Part shown: piece by piece, positions 8,062 to 16,544 of the stretch
Numbering within the stretch: position 1 is the first letter of the stretch
How the letters are laid out: every line of letters starts with the position of its first letter
Source: Verrucomicrobiota bacterium
Lineage (GTDB): Bacteria; Verrucomicrobiota; Kiritimatiellia; SS1-B-03-39; UBA6053
Length of the DNA stretch: 64,000 nucleotides
Reading direction: 5' to 3'
Assembly: GCA_020831635.1 (NCBI GenBank)
Contig: JAFIGC010000008.1
Location: 1-64,000 of the forward strand
Notes under the pieces: model-generated
Told to the model about the DNA's origin: nothing
What the model saw: only the letters and a program-made list of their open reading frames with translations
The model's database searches: none
Translations under genes and position numbers: made by a program

Positions 8062-10044
8062 TTAAAAATCACGGGTGAAATCCTCATGGATGGTGGTGCC
8101 GGTCTGGATTTGACCGGTTTCATCGGTGACGCGCAGCGGCCAGAGCAGAAAACGGTTCATGTTTTCCCCTTTCACCCCGTTGTACGGTCCCCGGAACGGC
8201 AAGGGGTTCCCCTCTCCTTTCAGATCATCCTCAAAAACCATGGATTGGAACGGACCGGGCAAGGGGCGCGCTTTTGGCATCGGCGTCCCAAAAAAATCCC
8301 GCTCGATGCCATCCACGACCCCGTCCACTACCTCGGTCTTGATTTCGACAATCCGGGAGTCGATGATCAAATCCAAATTCATCGAACGGGTGGAAAGCAT
8401 GGGACGGAGCAAGTGCAGGTAGAGGCTGTTCCGATCTTGGCCGGTCTGTTCACGCCACTCGGCCAAGGACAAGAAAAGGGGCTCGGTGGGATCGGGGGTC
8501 TGCCGCCCTTTGTTGGTGTTCAGCAGGAAGACGGGCGGGTCCATGGGCATGGCATGACTTTCTTGGGTCAATAGATCATAAGGGCCCGCCAAAAGGTTGC
8601 CATCGGAGATATTGCCGGTTGACCGATCGGATTCCAGTGGCAAACTGAGGGTTCCCCTATGATTTCCGAGCATGATGTTGTTGACAATCCGCCAGTTCGA
8701 CGCGGACACCTCTCCTGAGCGGCCATCGGCTTTCCGAACCTTGCGGTCCGTGGCCACGTGGAGCCAAAGCCCGAAATTGGCATTGAAAAACAGCAGGTTG
8801 TGCGCGAAAACAACCCCGGCGGCGTCGTGGCTGTAGACGCCATCCCCGCCCAGGGACGAGGTGGCCCGGGTAAAGGCGATGATGTTGTTGTCCACCAAGA
8901 GGGGGCCATACCCCATTTCGATAAAGATCGCGGCTCCCTGGTTGGAAATCAGCACGTTTCGGGTGACCCGGCTGTTATGCCAGACGTTGTCCAGCCAGAT
9001 GCCGCTGGTGTCGTTGTCGCGGATCAGGTTCCCCTCGATCAAACTGTCAGTGAAAAAGTGGAATTTCATGGCCGCGGTTTCCGGGGCGGTGAACCCGAGT
9101 CGGTTGTTGCGTTCCAGCACATTGCCGATAATCCGGGTATTGCGGGCGCGGTATCCCACGATCCCGGCGGCGCCATTGTCAGAAATGACGTTGTTTCGGA
9201 TCAGATGGTGGCCACTCCCACGGGGTTCGGCCTGATCCAAGCCGTCGGCATCCTGTCGGCCTTCCGAACCGCAATCGATCCCCACGGTTTTTGCAAAACG
9301 AACCACATTGTTTTCGATGACCCAGTGATGTCCGCCGCGGGTTCCCAGCGCGCCCGCCTGGGGCGTGTCCGTGACCCAGAATCCCCGGGGGAAATCATTC
9401 GCGCAATGCTCCAGGATAAAGCCCCGAACCGTGATATGCCCCAAGCCCCTCTTGAAGGGGGCGAATATCCGGTTTCGCACCGTCAATTCCACCTCCCGGG
9501 TTTCCAAGGGTACCGAAGAAGCCGGAGGATGCACCAACAAGGCCGTTCCCTCTTCCACCGCCATCCAACTGCCGGGCAGGGCATAGATGTCGGCGGCGCG
9601 GTCCAACTCCAGCAGAGACGCCCCCTCGACGAAAACCTGCCCCAGGGTTTTCCGACCAGGGCTGCTGTTGAGGGCGCTGGCGTACGGGTTGAACGCGTCA
9701 ACCAGTTCCGGGTCCAAGCGCGCGAAATACACCCCGGGGAAATCCGGGATCGCTTCCCAATCCGGATGCCACGGTTCCGATCCGCGAAGGATCACCCGTT
9801 CCCCGGGGGCGGCCTCGTACACGATGGGTTTGCCCGCCTCACCTCCCCGCTTCGGGGCCACCCGTTCCCGGTAAATGCCACCATGAACCACGACCCGGTC
9901 TCCGGGTTCGGCCAAGTCTGCGGCCGGACCAATGCTGCGAAAAGGCCGATCCGGACTTCCGGGATTCGCATCATCGGCATGTGGATGGTTTTGATTGACC
10001 ACCAGGGTTTTGGTTCGGGCGATAGGAGGGGGGGGAATCGACAT
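8062..10044 (-). CDS. Right-handed parallel beta-helix protein
   Basis: 660 residues from ATG 10044. It opens with LVVNQNHPHADDANPGSPDRPFRSI and VVVHGGIYRERVAPKRGG, the DUF1565/'right-handed parallel beta-helix' signature. A long run of helix rungs follows (HHWVIENNVVRFAKTVGIDCG, HHLIRNNVISDNGAAGIVG, NTRIIGNVLERNNRLG). Such proteins are often polysaccharide lyases or hydrolases, but no catalytic set is identifiable. The track start (10185, TTG) and the ATG at 10182 lie inside a LacI-type operator, so I favour 10044 (or 10158). From 10044 no signal peptide is visible. The gene is convergent with the ABC permease, 29 bp away. Confidence 0.78.
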   Translation of the reverse strand: MSIPPPPIARTKTLVVNQNHPHADDANPGSPDRPFRSIGPAADLAEPGDRVVVHGGIYRERVAPKRGGEAGKPIVYEAAPGERVILRGSEPWHPDWEAIPDFPGVYFARLDPELVDAFNPYASALNSSPGRKTLGQVFVEGASLLELDRAADIYALPGSWMAVEEGTALLVHPPASSVPLETREVELTVRNRIFAPFKRGLGHITVRGFILEHCANDFPRGFWVTDTPQAGALGTRGGHHWVIENNVVRFAKTVGIDCGSEGRQDADGLDQAEPRGSGHHLIRNNVISDNGAAGIVGYRARNTRIIGNVLERNNRLGFTAPETAAMKFHFFTDSLIEGNLIRDNDTSGIWLDNVWHNSRVTRNVLISNQGAAIFIEMGYGPLLVDNNIIAFTRATSSLGGDGVYSHDAAGVVFAHNLLFFNANFGLWLHVATDRKVRKADGRSGEVSASNWRIVNNIMLGNHRGTLSLPLESDRSTGNISDGNLLAGPYDLLTQESHAMPMDPPVFLLNTNKGRQTPDPTEPLFLSLAEWREQTGQDRNSLYLHLLRPMLSTRSMNLDLIIDSRIVEIKTEVVDGVVDGIERDFFGTPMPKARPLPGPFQSMVFEDDLKGEGNPLPFRGPYNGVKGENMNRFLLWPLRVTDETGQIQTGTTIHEDFTRDF

Positions 10045-10167
10045 CAGAAGGATCACCGAGGGAAATGGATGGATAAGGCTGCGGAAAAATATTCTGCGCT
10101 TGGGCGCAGTCTGTTTCGGGTTACGTTTGACTTGAATCCGTGAGCTATTTGCAAACATCAACAATGA

Positions 10168-10181
10168 TATTAACGTTAACA
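10168..10181 (-). promoter_or_regulatory. cre-like LacI-family operator
   Basis: TATTAACGTTAACA matches TGTTAACGTTAACA at 13 of 14 positions and lies within a 20-bp near-palindrome (10165-10184). It is upstream of the beta-helix gene that ends at 8062. Confidence 0.7.
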
Positions 10182-10277
10182 TCAAAAAAGAACAGCCTTA
10201 AAATGCATGGAAATACGTCTTGAGTGCGTTCCCGATGGCCAAAAATGCCTCCGGAGAGATCCGGTTCTTTTCATAGG

Positions 10278-10310
10278 CCTGAAGCCGTGAGATCTTGGCT
10301 GTGAATCCGC
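10278..10310 (-). repeat. Dispersed repeat copy, minus orientation
   Basis: The complement reads GCGGATTCACAGCCAAGATCTCACGGCTTCAGG, identical to 85-117 except at two positions. It lies in the gap between the beta-helix gene and a beta-helix remnant. Confidence 0.75.
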
Positions 10311-10357
10311 ATTTTTACAAATTCAAGGGGCTTTTCAAAGGGACGCGGTCCGACATC

Positions 10358-10705
10358 CTAATCATCCACCTGGGTGAAGTGGGCGGGAGGATCGAAACGG
10401 GCCAGGTTGGCGTCCCGGTCATAGTCCAGCAAACGCCGTCGCTCTTCCACCCACCAGTGCTGGATCACCACGGGTTCCCAGCCCTGCACAACCCGGCCCC
10501 CACTGATCACCGCCCGGCCTTCCCCTCGAACCGTCAGATGCGAATGGCAAGCATCCTGCGCGACCATCTCTTCAAGCCAATGCACCCCCTCCCCCAGCCG
10601 GATCTCCACCGGCTGATTCTCAGGATTGGTCCGCTCCCGCGCCGCGGCCAGTGCCTCGGAAAGCGTGTAAAGTCCCCCTTCCTTTGAAGGTCGATATGAT
10701 AACAA
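10358..10705 (-). pseudogene. Truncated N-terminal fragment of a beta-helix protein
   Basis: 115 residues carrying LYTLSEALAAARERT, VEIRLGEGVHWLEE, LTVRGEGRAVISGG and RVVQGWEPV. This is the standard opening of pectate-lyase-like beta-helix enzymes, in which the helix rungs then continue for 400-700 residues. Here the frame stops after HFTQVDD. It also lacks a signal peptide at its start. I read it as the stub of a deleted gene rather than a functional small protein. A degenerate palindromic operator lies about 50 bp upstream. Confidence 0.65.
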
Positions 10706-10922
10706 TTCAAAGTAGAAAGAGAAGGCGTTTCCATGTATCTCATCCTAAAAATGCAGTGAACGTTCTCATTATCCTTGTGGGTCTGAAATCACAATTCTAA
10801 AAAGAAAATCCGATGTTCGAACACCCCCCCCCCAACGCGCAGCTCACAAAAGGCGAATCGGGAAGAAAAGACGGATTGAGAAAAAGAGAATGCAGGGGAG
10901 AAATTTCATAAAATACCGGGGA
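10706..10922. other. Gene-free spacer with C10 run
   Basis: 217 bp between the beta-helix remnant and the stop of the phosphotransferase fusion. It holds the degenerate operator and a run of ten C residues (10824-10833), a possible slippage-prone site. I see no gene and no clear hairpin terminator. Confidence 0.5.
10755..10768 (-). promoter_or_regulatory. Degenerate LacI-type operator
   Basis: AGTGAACGTTCTCA matches the window consensus at 10 of 14 positions and is itself nearly palindromic around AACGTT. It lies upstream of the truncated beta-helix gene. Confidence 0.35.
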
Positions 10923-13900
10923 TCAGGGCACCCGTAGAATCCAACGGGAGATATACATGGACGGAAGGTAAGCGAGGATGTAAACGACGAGCCATCCGGA
11001 CAGCAGCGGAGGAAAGGTGAAGCGTTCCACCGGCTGCCAGAAGACATCCCCGCCCCGTTCGAGGCTGCGGGCATAACCGACCCGCATTTCAATCAGCGGG
11101 GTCTCCCCCTTTCCTGAAATGACCTGCATGGGAGGACGGCTTGGATCCAAAATCTCTCGCGGCTCGGGAGGGGATGCGGGCCCCAAAACCACCGCGGATG
11201 CCAGTTCCTCACCGGTGGCCGTCCGCAGGCGGATCGGAAAACGGCCTTCCACCTCCTCGGGTGGATAGACAATCCATGCCATTTCCATGGGCGAGAGCCC
11301 CCGGTCGAGAAAACCGCGCAAATCCGCGAGCATCGCCTCGCGGGCCTGCATGGCCGCGGCCTGCTCCTCCCAAGTGCTCAAATGCGAAAAATCGCTCCGC
11401 CGACTCCAGCGGCGGTGAAGGGCCTCCAAGGTGGCGCGAACCGGGGGATTGGCTCGGGTCACACCCTCCGCCACCATCCAATTTTCCGGCAGGCCTTCAA
11501 GATCAACCGTCCCGGTGTATTCGCCGTCCACCGTTGCCGACACATAGACGGTGGACTGGGCGGGAGCGTTGCGCCAGATGGGTTCGACCCGTTCGGGGAA
11601 CCAGAAAAACACCAGCAACATCGGCCCCAACAAGACCGCCAAGGGCACAAAGGAGGCCATGAGGTTGCGGTGGGTCACCTTGGAGGACAGGGCCGCGGCC
11701 TCTTTGCGGTGGGGATGGTCCGCGGGCAGGGGTTTCACATAAGCCCGCAGGCCTTTCACCCGCTTCATGGCCTCGCGCAAGCGGGGCGTATCGGTCAAAA
11801 GCCGCTGACCTGCCATGCAAAGAAAGCCAAAAAAGACCGCAGTGAACGCAACCATAAGCGGAGCGCCCAAACGCGCCACCAACGGCAGCAGCAGATGATC
11901 AATGATTCGGGTGACCGGCAACTGAACCCAGGTTTCTGGCAATGCGTAATAGACTGCGAAAAAGAAAACCCAGATGAGCAAAAAGCGATCCCGCAGCGCC
12001 CCGGCTTTGAATTCCTTGGGCCCGGCGACGGGCGGAACCAACGCGCGGGGAATTTCCGCGCTTTCGTCATCCGCCCCCGGGTCATCCTCGTCTCCGGCGC
12101 CGCGAATCACCGCGCCGCGGCGCCCATCGACCCGAATTACCTCCCCTTCCGCGAACAGTCGGGTGGCATGGGGAATGACCACGGCGGGCAAGCCCATTTC
12201 ACGGGCCACGACGGCTCCGTGTGACAGCGAGCCGCCACATTCCAACACCAGACCCGCCGCACCCACGAACAAGGGCGTCCAGTTGGGGTCGGTGCTGGGG
12301 CACACCAGCACATAGTCTTTGCCCAACTCCCCGGCTTTTTCGGGACTGTGTACGATACGCACCGGCCCCTCGCGGAAGCCGTCGCTGACCGCGAGCCCGG
12401 TCAGTCGGTCGCAGCCAACGATTTCAGGGGGTTCGCCGAGGGCGTCAAGGCTCTCGGCATCCAAAACGGCAGGCAGGTTGAACCGCGCCTCCGCCTCACG
12501 AATGCGGCGGCGCTGTTCAAGCAGATGCAGGGGGGCAAATCCGGTTAGCAAGGCGTCGTGGAGTTCCCCGCGCCTCAGCAGGCAGATATCGTCCGACACA
12601 TCGAGTCGGCGGCGCACCTCCAGCACCAAGTCCCGCAGCAGGTCGTACCCCAGCATGAGGGCGTGTTTTCCGTCCTCGCGGAAACGGGCATAGCGGTGAA
12701 CCAAGGCAATTCGGGTGTCCAACTCCTCCACGAGTTCGGGGGACAGCATGGCGGCGAGTTCATCACGACAGCGCTTGGCGGATTCGGCCTGAAGTTGGTG
12801 GCGCCGCATGGGCGGTTCTCCTTCCGCGAGGCGGCGAGCCATGTCCCGCACCTCTTCCGGACGCTCGCGCCAGCGGGGGACGGCGAGATCGAACTCCGAC
12901 GGGGCGCGGTGCCCGAAGCGTGTCAGCCATTCTTTCAGTCGGGCCTCGTCTTTGCCGGCCTCGTAAAGCATCTGGGTGGATTGCAGGGTGAGGTCGGGGG
13001 GGCCGCCCCCGGACAGCTTGCGCAGGAGGGTTTCGGGGTCCTCATCCCAAATCTGCTGTTCCAGAAAATCACGAAGCTGTTGCAGGACTTGGGTGACGAT
13101 CAGACTGGGGAGCAGGGTTTGCGGGGCAAATTCGTCCAGCACCCGCTTTTCGCGTTCGGCCCAAAGTTCCCGCCACTCCTTTACCGTCAACACCTGGAGG
13201 TCGCGCTGTTTTTCCTCTTTTACCCAAGCTTCGAATTCAGGCAACAGCTTGCTTTCGTAGGTACGGTCGAAATCAACGGCAAGTTTGTCCAGGATTTGGC
13301 TGACCGCCCCGAGGCGCTTGCCTACCTTGTACAGGTCCATGCGGGAGCCGGAAGGAATGGTGGGCGGTTCCTGGGAGGCCCCCGGGTTTCGGCGCAACAG
13401 ATCCACATCGTATTGAAAGGGAAAGTTCTCGAAAAACATGTCCGAGGCCCGACTGAGATCCATGTGGATGCGCCCGGCAATCCGGTCGAGAAATCCCTCT
13501 CGGGTCACCTCGTCGGAGGGGACGAAGCCCACATGGCGATAGAGATTGCCGAAACCGCCGGCACCGCTCATAAATCGGGAAATGATGTCCCAGGAAAGCG
13601 GGGTGGGATGCGGCAGGGTTTCCCCGAGGTTGTGGGGCACCCAAGGCCCCCGTCCGGCCTTCAGCCCCTCACGGATTTGCTCTCGGGTGGTCGTAAGACA
13701 AGCTTCGTAGGCTTCGATCTGTTCCAGAGTGGTGATGGCCCGGGACTGGAGCAGATAGAGTTTGCCGTCCGCGAAAGCCCATTCGATGTCTTGGGGACGG
13801 CCATAATGACGTTGGACTTCGCAACCCAATTGCCATAGGGCCAAAATCTGGTGGGAATCCAAACAGGCGATGCCCTGACGTTCCGCCTTTGTTGCCGAGG

Positions 13901-14588
13901 CTTCCGCCCCGGAGACAGGGGAAATGGTCGTGGCCTTGCTGCCGATCACCGAATGCAGGACACGTCCGTTCTGTCGGTCCAACACAAAGGTATCCGGTTG
14001 CACCTCGCCACTGACCACGCTTTCGCCTAGCCCCCAACTGGCCTCCACCAGCATTTCTCCCAGGGTATCGCCGCTGCCGCCCCGGGGATTCACGGTAAAG
14101 AGCACCCCGGCGACCTCCGCCGCCACCTGTTCTTGTACCACCACCCCCATGGCAACCTGATCGGGACGGAGACCCAAACGTGCCAGGTAACTGCGGGTGC
14201 GGGGGGAGTCCAAACTGCTCCAGCACTGGAGAATCGCCGCCAACAAGGGTTCCTCGTCCCGCACGTTCAAAATGGTTTCGTACTGGCCTGCCATCGAGGC
14301 GTCTTCGCGGTCCTCGGCGGTAGCGGAAGAGCGAACCGCGACCGTGGGGCTTCCCATATCGCGGTAGGCGCGGCGCACCTGGTTCGCAAAGGCCTCCGGC
14401 AATGCCTTTCCTCCGGTTTCACGGATTGCATGGGCATAAGCCCGGGTGGTCAGGACAAAGCCGCCCGGCACCGGGAAACCCGCTTGGATCATCCGGGCCA
14501 GATTGATGGCCTTGCCGCCGACCTGTTCGGGTTCGTGGCATTGGCGGAGCGGCAAGAGGTGCATGTGTGCGTCCGTGGGTTCCCTCAT
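10923..14588 (-). CDS. Rifampicin-phosphotransferase-like enzyme fused to a DUF106/EMC3-like membrane domain
   Basis: 1221 residues. Residues 1-310 are a PPDK/PEP-synthase ATP-grasp domain (GGKAINLARMIQAGFPVPGG, AVRSSATAEDREDASMAGQ, GVLFTVNPRGGSGD, DIEWAFADGKLYLLQSRAIT). Residues 320-740 form a helical middle domain beginning NLGETLPHPTPLSWDI. Residues 745-840 form the swivelling phospho-His domain with catalytic His in GGSLSHGAVVAREMGLPAVV (near 788). This order, without a PEP/pyruvate TIM barrel, is that of rifampicin phosphotransferase. Residues 865-1000 hold three membrane helices with an intervening basic loop (LREAMKRVKGLRAYVKPL, then SKVTHRNLMASFVPLAVLLG) resembling DUF106/EMC3. A soluble domain and a last helix (LLSGWLVVYILAYLPSMYI) follow. 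The start overlaps the propeller gene by four bases. Substrate unknown. Confidence 0.75.
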   Translation of the reverse strand: MREPTDAHMHLLPLRQCHEPEQVGGKAINLARMIQAGFPVPGGFVLTTRAYAHAIRETGGKALPEAFANQVRRAYRDMGSPTVAVRSSATAEDREDASMAGQYETILNVRDEEPLLAAILQCWSSLDSPRTRSYLARLGLRPDQVAMGVVVQEQVAAEVAGVLFTVNPRGGSGDTLGEMLVEASWGLGESVVSGEVQPDTFVLDRQNGRVLHSVIGSKATTISPVSGAEASATKAERQGIACLDSHQILALWQLGCEVQRHYGRPQDIEWAFADGKLYLLQSRAITTLEQIEAYEACLTTTREQIREGLKAGRGPWVPHNLGETLPHPTPLSWDIISRFMSGAGGFGNLYRHVGFVPSDEVTREGFLDRIAGRIHMDLSRASDMFFENFPFQYDVDLLRRNPGASQEPPTIPSGSRMDLYKVGKRLGAVSQILDKLAVDFDRTYESKLLPEFEAWVKEEKQRDLQVLTVKEWRELWAEREKRVLDEFAPQTLLPSLIVTQVLQQLRDFLEQQIWDEDPETLLRKLSGGGPPDLTLQSTQMLYEAGKDEARLKEWLTRFGHRAPSEFDLAVPRWRERPEEVRDMARRLAEGEPPMRRHQLQAESAKRCRDELAAMLSPELVEELDTRIALVHRYARFREDGKHALMLGYDLLRDLVLEVRRRLDVSDDICLLRRGELHDALLTGFAPLHLLEQRRRIREAEARFNLPAVLDAESLDALGEPPEIVGCDRLTGLAVSDGFREGPVRIVHSPEKAGELGKDYVLVCPSTDPNWTPLFVGAAGLVLECGGSLSHGAVVAREMGLPAVVIPHATRLFAEGEVIRVDGRRGAVIRGAGDEDDPGADDESAEIPRALVPPVAGPKEFKAGALRDRFLLIWVFFFAVYYALPETWVQLPVTRIIDHLLLPLVARLGAPLMVAFTAVFFGFLCMAGQRLLTDTPRLREAMKRVKGLRAYVKPLPADHPHRKEAAALSSKVTHRNLMASFVPLAVLLGPMLLVFFWFPERVEPIWRNAPAQSTVYVSATVDGEYTGTVDLEGLPENWMVAEGVTRANPPVRATLEALHRRWSRRSDFSHLSTWEEQAAAMQAREAMLADLRGFLDRGLSPMEMAWIVYPPEEVEGRFPIRLRTATGEELASAVVLGPASPPEPREILDPSRPPMQVISGKGETPLIEMRVGYARSLERGGDVFWQPVERFTFPPLLSGWLVVYILAYLPSMYISRWILRVP

Positions 14589-16303
14589 TCCCCCGCCCGC
14601 CCTTCATACGCGCGCAATCCCCCGGTTTCGCTGCCCACAAACACACGTCCATTGGAGACCGTGGGAGAACTGATGGAAAGTCCCATTTCCCCGGGTCGGT
14701 CCGCACGATTGATGTAGTGTTCCTCAACCAAAGTTCCATCCGCGGCATCCAGCACCCGCAGGTACCCGTCCGAACTGAGCGAATACACGTGGGTGTCCAT
14801 CAACGCCACACCCGCGAGCATCAAAGCGTTTCGTTCCAAGTGGTGTTCCCAGAGGACACGCCCCTTGTCACGAACATCGAACGCCACCAGCATTCCGCTC
14901 CGGCGCCCCTGGCGCGGGGCGCTGCGCACCGGAGCAACCCCGACGCCATTGTGAACCGCAATGGGTCCCAGCACGCTGTCCGGCATGTCCAGGGACCATC
15001 GGACCTCCCCGGTGCTTTGATCCAGGGCCAGGATCACCCCCGCGGGGTTGGGATCGGCAAAGACAAAGTCACTGTTTCCACCGCCGATGAGGACCAAGTC
15101 ATCCACCAGCGTCACCGCCGCCACGGCGGGATATGGGGTATCGGTTCGCCAGAGCAGGCGTTCAAGACCTTGGGCCGCCAGTTCCTCATCCGTGCCTTCC
15201 ACCCGCAAGGCGACCACGGCCTCCCCGTTAAAACCAGATCCGATGTAGGCGATCCCATCTTTGATGGCGGGCGAGCTTTCGGGGTCATTCACCTGATATT
15301 GCCAAAGTTCCTCGCCGGTGCTGATCCGCACCGCGAAGACGTAGCCCGGGTGCCCCACCCCTTCGGGATCCCCTTGGGGCTTGCGTTCCGGGCCGACTTC
15401 AATGGCCCCGGCGCCCACCACGACAATGTCGCCGTAAATCGCGGGGGAACTTTCAATGTGAATGGGCGTGCGAACCGTCCACACCACCTCACCGGTCTCG
15501 GTGTCGATGCAGATCAATTCACACTCCGTATCGGGGTGGAGTCCCTGTCCAATGATCAGGTGACGTCCGTCGGCGGTCAAGGCCGGTGAGCTGAAGAAGC
15601 CCTTCATTTCCCGTCCGGTATTGTCCAAATATTGCGCTTCCCAGAGCAGGTCCCCGGACGCACTCTCCACGGCAAACACCATGCCATAGGTACTGGGGGG
15701 ATCAAGCAATGTCGAAGCACCATAGACGATGCCGTCATTCTCGATCGGCGAAGTCAAAATCATGGCGAATTCCTCTGGATGCACCTCCCAATCCAGCGAA
15801 AGATTCAATGGGGCGGGACCGCCGTCATGTCCGCGCCGAGCGGCATCCCTGCGGAAAATAAAGCCCAGATGCGCCTCTGGCACGTCATCAGCCGCGAATC
15901 CGACCGCCACGTCCCCCGCATCGGCGGCCGCCGGTTGACGGCTTTCTCCCTGCGCCTGTCGTTGCTCATTGCGGAGAATTTGCAAGGCGACCCGGGTCCA
16001 GTCCGTTTGCGTCCCGGCGCCATCCGTTTGAATCGCGGCCTGCCGTCCCACCGCCGGCGGGGCCTCACCACCCGCCCCCATCATCCACTGAAAGCCAAAA
16101 TACCCCCCCGTCACCACCAACAACAATATCAACGGCACGTGCGGCTTGGCCCTGCAAACCCGGAATAGTTCCTTGGGTTTGAACAACAGGGCCACCGCAC
16201 TGGCCACGGCGGCAATCGCCGCTGGCAGCAAAGCCGCACCCGTGTTCACCAATACCGGGATCACCCCCAGAGAGGGAAGACTACTGCAAATAGAATTTTC
16301 CAT
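14585..16303 (-). CDS. Membrane-anchored PQQ-type beta-propeller protein
   Basis: 572 residues. Two N-terminal membrane helices (about 12-40, AALLPAAIAAVASAVALLF; about 55-72, VPLILLLVVTGGYFGFQWM) and a low-complexity linker lead to an eight-bladed-type repeat region. The blades show the A-x-D-x-x-T-G-x-x-x-W motif (FAVESASGDLLWEA, ICIDTETGEVVWTV, FAVRISTGEELWQY, LALDQSTGEVRWSL). The fold could bind a ligand, scaffold a complex or assist membrane-protein assembly; no PQQ-dehydrogenase catalytic residues are evident. ATG 16303 has GGAGA six bases upstream, better than the TTG at 16315. It is first in a two-gene operon with the phosphotransferase fusion, and a cre-like operator lies 47 bp upstream. 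Confidence 0.8.
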   Translation of the reverse strand: MENSICSSLPSLGVIPVLVNTGAALLPAAIAAVASAVALLFKPKELFRVCRAKPHVPLILLLVVTGGYFGFQWMMGAGGEAPPAVGRQAAIQTDGAGTQTDWTRVALQILRNEQRQAQGESRQPAAADAGDVAVGFAADDVPEAHLGFIFRRDAARRGHDGGPAPLNLSLDWEVHPEEFAMILTSPIENDGIVYGASTLLDPPSTYGMVFAVESASGDLLWEAQYLDNTGREMKGFFSSPALTADGRHLIIGQGLHPDTECELICIDTETGEVVWTVRTPIHIESSPAIYGDIVVVGAGAIEVGPERKPQGDPEGVGHPGYVFAVRISTGEELWQYQVNDPESSPAIKDGIAYIGSGFNGEAVVALRVEGTDEELAAQGLERLLWRTDTPYPAVAAVTLVDDLVLIGGGNSDFVFADPNPAGVILALDQSTGEVRWSLDMPDSVLGPIAVHNGVGVAPVRSAPRQGRRSGMLVAFDVRDKGRVLWEHHLERNALMLAGVALMDTHVYSLSSDGYLRVLDAADGTLVEEHYINRADRPGEMGLSISSPTVSNGRVFVGSETGGLRAYEGRAGE

Positions 16304-16349
16304 AATCGTCTCCAAAACAGGTCAAAAAAATCTTGAATTCCGATCATAA

Positions 16350-16363
16350 TGTTTACGTTCACA
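16350..16363 (-). promoter_or_regulatory. cre-like operator of the propeller/phosphotransferase operon
   Basis: TGTTTACGTTCACA (12 of 14 to consensus) upstream of the minus-strand operon. On the minus strand a TTGACC box (16377-16372) lies just before it, so a repressor here could block the promoter. Confidence 0.6.
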
Positions 16364-16493
16364 GCAGAAAAGGTCAATAAAAAAACAAACGAATGTTTCC
16401 TAGAGTCGGCGCCATAAAAGCGTATTGCGCATTCTATCAGAAACTTCACACAAAAGAAGCTTTGGGGTTGAATATTTTCACGTCATCACATAG

Positions 16494-16507
16494 TTTGAAC
16501 GATAACA
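16494..16507 (+). promoter_or_regulatory. Weak cre-like site upstream of the LacI gene
   Basis: TTTGAACGATAACA matches the consensus at 11 of 14 positions and lies 38 bp before the regulator's start codon. Autoregulation is plausible but unproven. Confidence 0.4.
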
Positions 16508-16544
16508 TGATGATCAACAAGCTATTGAAAACCAAGCGTAAATA

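Noticed and set aside
12558-13838. 426-codon plus-strand ORF inside the phosphotransferase fusion
   Set aside because: It is a shadow in GC-rich DNA; the minus-strand frame carries all the motifs.
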